A DNA stretch of 64,000 nucleotides from positions 40,518 through 104,517 of the forward strand of contig CAZDMQ010000003.1 of the NCBI GenBank assembly GCA_964506685.1, read 5' to 3'. A model generated the notes under the pieces. The model had not been told where the DNA came from. It did not search any database and worked only from the letters and a program-made list of their open reading frames with translations. The translations under genes and the position numbers were made by a program. Positions 61,509 through 64,000 of the stretch are shown here, piece by piece (position 1 is the first letter of the stretch; the number at the start of each line of letters is the position of its first letter). The DNA comes from UBA5336 sp964506685. GTDB lineage: Bacteria > Pseudomonadota > Alphaproteobacteria > Caulobacterales > Hyphomonadaceae.

Positions 61509-62507
61509 ATGGCATTCAACCTACGCGCCATCGGCACTGCATTGGCCAGTCTGGCCCTTGTTTGCGGCGTTTCTGCAGCGCAGGCGGAGACAACCGCAGC
61601 GCCGGCGTCAGATCCGATCAGCGACGGGGCGGCAATTTACGCGACCTTCCAGTCCGATGTCTCCGACGTGCGCGAGCGGCCGCTCGCCTCGGCGTCCGAT
61701 ATTGAGACGGTGCTAACCAATCTGGGCGGCCAGAATCCGGACAAGCTGTCCAGTGGCTGGCTCGCCTATTCGGCCATGATCACCGCCCAGGACCCCGAAT
61801 ACAGGGCGTCGATCCGCGACATTGCGAGCTTCTATGGCGAGGAAAGCCTGCGCCTCGGTCTCCGCAACGATGTCCGTTACGCACGGACACTCGATGGCGG
61901 CACCGATGCCGTGACCGCCGCGCTGGGTGCGACCGAGGCCGATAGCCGCCGCCTCTCCGGGGCCGGGGCCTACGTCAAGGAGCAGGCCTATTCGCTGCAG
62001 GGCACGAGCTGGGCAAAGGCCCGGGTGCCCGATACCGATGCGCTGATCAATGGCATGCGGACCATGGCGATCTCCGGCCGGCCCGTGCGCAGCGAGATCA
62101 CCCGCGCCTTCGGTCAGTCCGATATCGACGCGGTCCTGAGAAATGCGGCCGGCAATTCGACCGATTCGCTCTGGGACGGACTGACCGAAGCGGCCGGCGC
62201 GGTGAAGTTCCCCGACCTCTCCCTGGGTTATGCCGGGCGCGACACGCGCATTCGTGCGGGCAAGGAGCCGGTCGCCGACAAGATCGCCACCCTCGCCGCC
62301 TATCGCATTCTCGGCACCGATGAGACATCGGCCGCCGACATGCGCACCGCGCTCAAGGAACGCTCGACCAAGAACTGCCTCAACATGGCGCAGCTCAACC
62401 TCCACCAGTGTGTCGCCGCCGCGCACAAGCAGTATGAAGTCCCCTTCTGCATCGGCGAACACGCCCTTACCGATGTCGGCGAGTGCATCGGCGAGGTGAC
62501 CCAGTAG
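61509..62507 (+). CDS. hypothetical periplasmic protein
   Basis: 332 residues. Signal peptide LRAIGTALASLALVCGVSAA with cleavage near AQAET. AGGGAG lies before the ATG. Mostly helical; GGQNPDKLSSGWLAYSAMIT and RRLSGAGAYVKEQAYSLQG are candidate conserved stretches. The C-terminus has Cys in NCLNMAQLNLHQCVAAAHKQ and FCIGEHALTDVGECIGE, likely disulfides. No family recognised; it may be specific to Maricaulis/Hyphomonas-like bacteria. Own promoter region; divergent from the kinase. Confidence 0.65.
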   Translation: MAFNLRAIGTALASLALVCGVSAAQAETTAAPASDPISDGAAIYATFQSDVSDVRERPLASASDIETVLTNLGGQNPDKLSSGWLAYSAMITAQDPEYRASIRDIASFYGEESLRLGLRNDVRYARTLDGGTDAVTAALGATEADSRRLSGAGAYVKEQAYSLQGTSWAKARVPDTDALINGMRTMAISGRPVRSEITRAFGQSDIDAVLRNAAGNSTDSLWDGLTEAAGAVKFPDLSLGYAGRDTRIRAGKEPVADKIATLAAYRILGTDETSAADMRTALKERSTKNCLNMAQLNLHQCVAAAHKQYEVPFCIGEHALTDVGECIGEVTQ

Positions 62508-62587
62508 AGGGCGGCCTGGCCGGCGTTCAGTGCGGAATTTGTCCCGGGGGCTTTGCTTCCGCTCGCTTCTGCGCCATCTCACATGCC

Positions 62588-63025
62588 ATGAACATGAATA
62601 CGCGCGCTGATGCCATCCGCGAGGAGTTCGCCTTTCTCGGCGACTGGGAAGAGCGGTACGGCCACATCATCGATCTCGGCAAGGCCAATCCGCCGCTGGC
62701 CCCGTCGGAACGCACAGAAGCCACCCGCGTGCGCGGCTGCGCCTCGCAGGTCTGGCTGGTCAGCGAGGCGGCGCCCGACGGCACGATGACCGTGCGGGCG
62801 GAGTCCGATGCTATGATCGTGTCCGGCCTGATCGCCCTGCTCGTCCGGCTCTATTCCGGTGCATCGCCCGGCGAGATCGCCCAGTTCGACGCCGAGGGCT
62901 TCCTCGATGAGATCGGTGTCAGCGGCGCCCTGACCGCGCAGCGCTCCAACGGTCTCGCTTCGATGCTGGCGCGGATCCGTGCCGATGCCGCCGAACAGGC
63001 GAGCGGGGACCGGTCCCCCGCCTGA
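62588..63025 (+). CDS. sufE: cysteine desulfuration protein SufE
   Basis: 145 residues. FAFLGDWEERYGHIIDLGKA, ATRVRGCASQVWLVSEAAPD with the persulfide-accepting Cys, and SGLIALLVRLYSGASPGEIA. Accepts sulfur from a SufS-type desulfurase for Fe-S cluster assembly; no suf genes are nearby, as often for SufE in alphaproteobacteria. ATG at 62594 is an alternative start. Confidence 0.92.
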   Translation: MNMNTRADAIREEFAFLGDWEERYGHIIDLGKANPPLAPSERTEATRVRGCASQVWLVSEAAPDGTMTVRAESDAMIVSGLIALLVRLYSGASPGEIAQFDAEGFLDEIGVSGALTAQRSNGLASMLARIRADAAEQASGDRSPA

Positions 63026-63031
63026 CGGGTG

Positions 63032-63748
63032 TCAGCGCGTGTGTTGGTCATAGGCATCGGCAAGGCGGAGGAGCAGGCGGGCCAGTTCCCGTGGGGCCCG
63101 CGCCGGTGGCCAGCCGGCATCGACGGCGATCCGGGTCGGTGGCCGCTCGTGCAGCACAAGGGCGACGAGGGCCGCCATCGCCCCCTCCCCCAGTGCCGTC
63201 CGCAGCGCGGACAGTCGGCGCGCGGCAGCCAGCGCAGCCTGGCCCATGCCCGCACCGCCCGGCGACCGCGACGCATCGACCTTGCCCGCAATATCCCAGC
63301 GCATGGTCACCGATTGCGGCGTCGCAGCCCGGTGGAGGTCGCCGTTCAGGCGCAGCGCCGCATTCCGCGCCCGGCCCGCAGCGCCGGGTTCGGCCAGCGC
63401 CTCCAGCACCTGCGCCATGGCTGATCGCTGCCGTTGCTGACGTTGACGCTGGCCTGCCGTCCCGTCCGGACGCACCGCGGCCGGCACCGGCAGCGGTGCT
63501 CCGGTGTCCTGCTCCGGCAACGGGCCGCTCCAGACAAGGACAGAATCCGATCCACCGAGCGAGCACAGCGCACCGGTACTGCGCAGCGCCTCGACTGCCA
63601 CACCATCCAGGGCCCCGACGACCCGCCGCCGGCGGTCGCGATCGCGATAGATGTCCCAGCGGCCCGAAGCGGTCGCGACCGCCATGCCGCCCCGTTGCAA
63701 GGCGCGGATCAGGCGGTCGGTGCCCACGCCGCTGGCCGGCCTGTTCAT
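63032..63748 (-). CDS. DUF6456-domain protein
   Basis: 238 residues from ATG 63748 (GGCGGGGGG upstream); a GTG four codons earlier is possible. N-terminal MNRPASGVGTDRLIRALQRG is winged-helix-like; the C-terminal DUF6456 part contains RWDIAGKVDASRSPGGAGMG and LAAARRLSALRTALGEGAMA. Paired, 12 bp apart, with the DnaA-IV-like gene upstream, an arrangement I recall as common in alphaproteobacteria. Function unknown, probably DNA-binding. Confidence 0.75.
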   Translation of the reverse strand: MNRPASGVGTDRLIRALQRGGMAVATASGRWDIYRDRDRRRRVVGALDGVAVEALRSTGALCSLGGSDSVLVWSGPLPEQDTGAPLPVPAAVRPDGTAGQRQRQQRQRSAMAQVLEALAEPGAAGRARNAALRLNGDLHRAATPQSVTMRWDIAGKVDASRSPGGAGMGQAALAAARRLSALRTALGEGAMAALVALVLHERPPTRIAVDAGWPPARAPRELARLLLRLADAYDQHTR

Positions 63749-63760
63749 TCCCCCCGCCAC

Positions 63761-64000
63761 TTACGCGACTTTCGCGTAATGGAGCGGAAGCACAGCCTTG
63801 AGCCCCTGCTCGACCCGGTCGACCCACTCGTCAAACTCGGGATCGTCACGCCGGTCCTCGATCACGTGGCAGCCATAGGCCACCGTCGAACGGTCCCGCT
63901 CAAGCGCCCGGGCAATCTTCGACAAGCTCATGCCGAGGCTGACATGGCAAAGATACATCGCCACGTGCCGACCGAACGAAACCGCAGGACTGCCCCGTCC
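63761..64000 (-). CDS. DnaA domain IV-like helix-turn-helix protein, 5' end beyond window
   Basis: 79 codons visible; open at the window edge. The sequence GRHVAMYLCHVSLGMSLSKI followed by ARALERDRSTVAYGCHVIED is the DnaA C-terminal DNA-binding fold, including the signature DRSTVAYGCH at the position of DnaA's DHTTVLHA. The protein is a small stand-alone domain rather than full DnaA, judged from the family pattern; the missing part cannot be checked. Immediately upstream of the DUF6456 gene. Confidence 0.78.
   Translation of the reverse strand, partial: GRGSPAVSFGRHVAMYLCHVSLGMSLSKIARALERDRSTVAYGCHVIEDRRDDPEFDEWVDRVEQGLKAVLPLHYAKVA

Overview
The window is high-GC DNA from an alphaproteobacterium. 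The closest fit is the Caulobacterales/Maricaulales side (Caulobacter, Maricaulis or Hyphomonas relatives). Pointers to this are a MipZ division-site ATPase, HdaA, a DnaA domain IV-like protein paired with a DUF6456 protein, the alphaproteobacterial families DUF1489 and DUF1491, a phasin, and the ClpS-ClpA pair. It is almost entirely chromosomal housekeeping sequence. I found no rRNA or tRNA gene, no CRISPR array, no phage and no transposase. There is one 100-base assembly gap (30345-30444).

Layout. 1-4 kb: the 5' part of a Tat-exported PhoX phosphatase, a 600-bp AT-rich intergenic region, and aspS. 4.2-7.4 kb: a HerA-like ATPase and RNase D. 7.5-13 kb (minus): an overlapping hdaA-ppk-ppx operon preceded by a DUF2066 protein. 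13.2-16.6 kb: purM-purN and an acyl-CoA ligase. 16.7-19.6 kb: an EmrA/EmrB-type efflux pair. 19.5-25.2 kb: Fe-alcohol dehydrogenase, Gfo/Idh/MocA oxidoreductase, nitronate monooxygenase-like protein, TrkH and a DUF2383-like lipoprotein. 25.4-29.2 kb: clpA, clpS, a DUF1499 protein and a phasin with a terminator and a perfect 21-bp palindrome upstream. 29.5-33.8 kb: DacA (split by the gap), tatABC, a hypothetical protein and DUF1489. 33.9-38.1 kb: panC, a hypothetical protein, mipZ and an amidase. 38.1-38.8 kb: a mostly non-coding stretch with a possible 34-residue protein. 38.8-43.6 kb: a catalytically degenerate phosphatidylserine decarboxylase-like membrane protein, an Atm1-type ABC transporter, a LOG protein and a divergent Nramp. 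43.7-49.7 kb (minus): fabD-fabG-acpP-fabF-mltG-yicC-gmk, i.e. fatty-acid synthesis, envelope and nucleotide genes. 50-53 kb: rpsF-rpsR-rplI and dnaB. 53.2-55.8 kb: the accessory spot described below. 56-64 kb: an AraC-MGMT fusion, glyoxalase I, hypothetical lipoprotein and periplasmic proteins, a histidine kinase, SufE, DUF6456 and a DnaA-C-like HTH protein.

Most interesting locus. At 53228-55789 two minus-strand genes 12 bp apart encode (i) a TIR domain with an intact catalytic-type glutamate, a single transmembrane helix and a periplasmic formylglycine-generating-enzyme-like domain that lacks the catalytic cysteines, and (ii) a four-helix membrane protein resembling SLATT/DUF4231 effectors. 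I infer a membrane receptor (periplasmic sensing, cytosolic TIR signalling) coupled to a membrane-acting effector, perhaps a defence or stress system. It lies immediately downstream of an interspersed repeat element.

Other links. The Tat translocase encoded here is the system PhoX would need. The ppk/ppx and phasin genes handle polyphosphate and PHA storage. A family of non-coding repeats recurs at four or five intergenic sites. Short perfect palindromes precede fabD, fabG and acpP.
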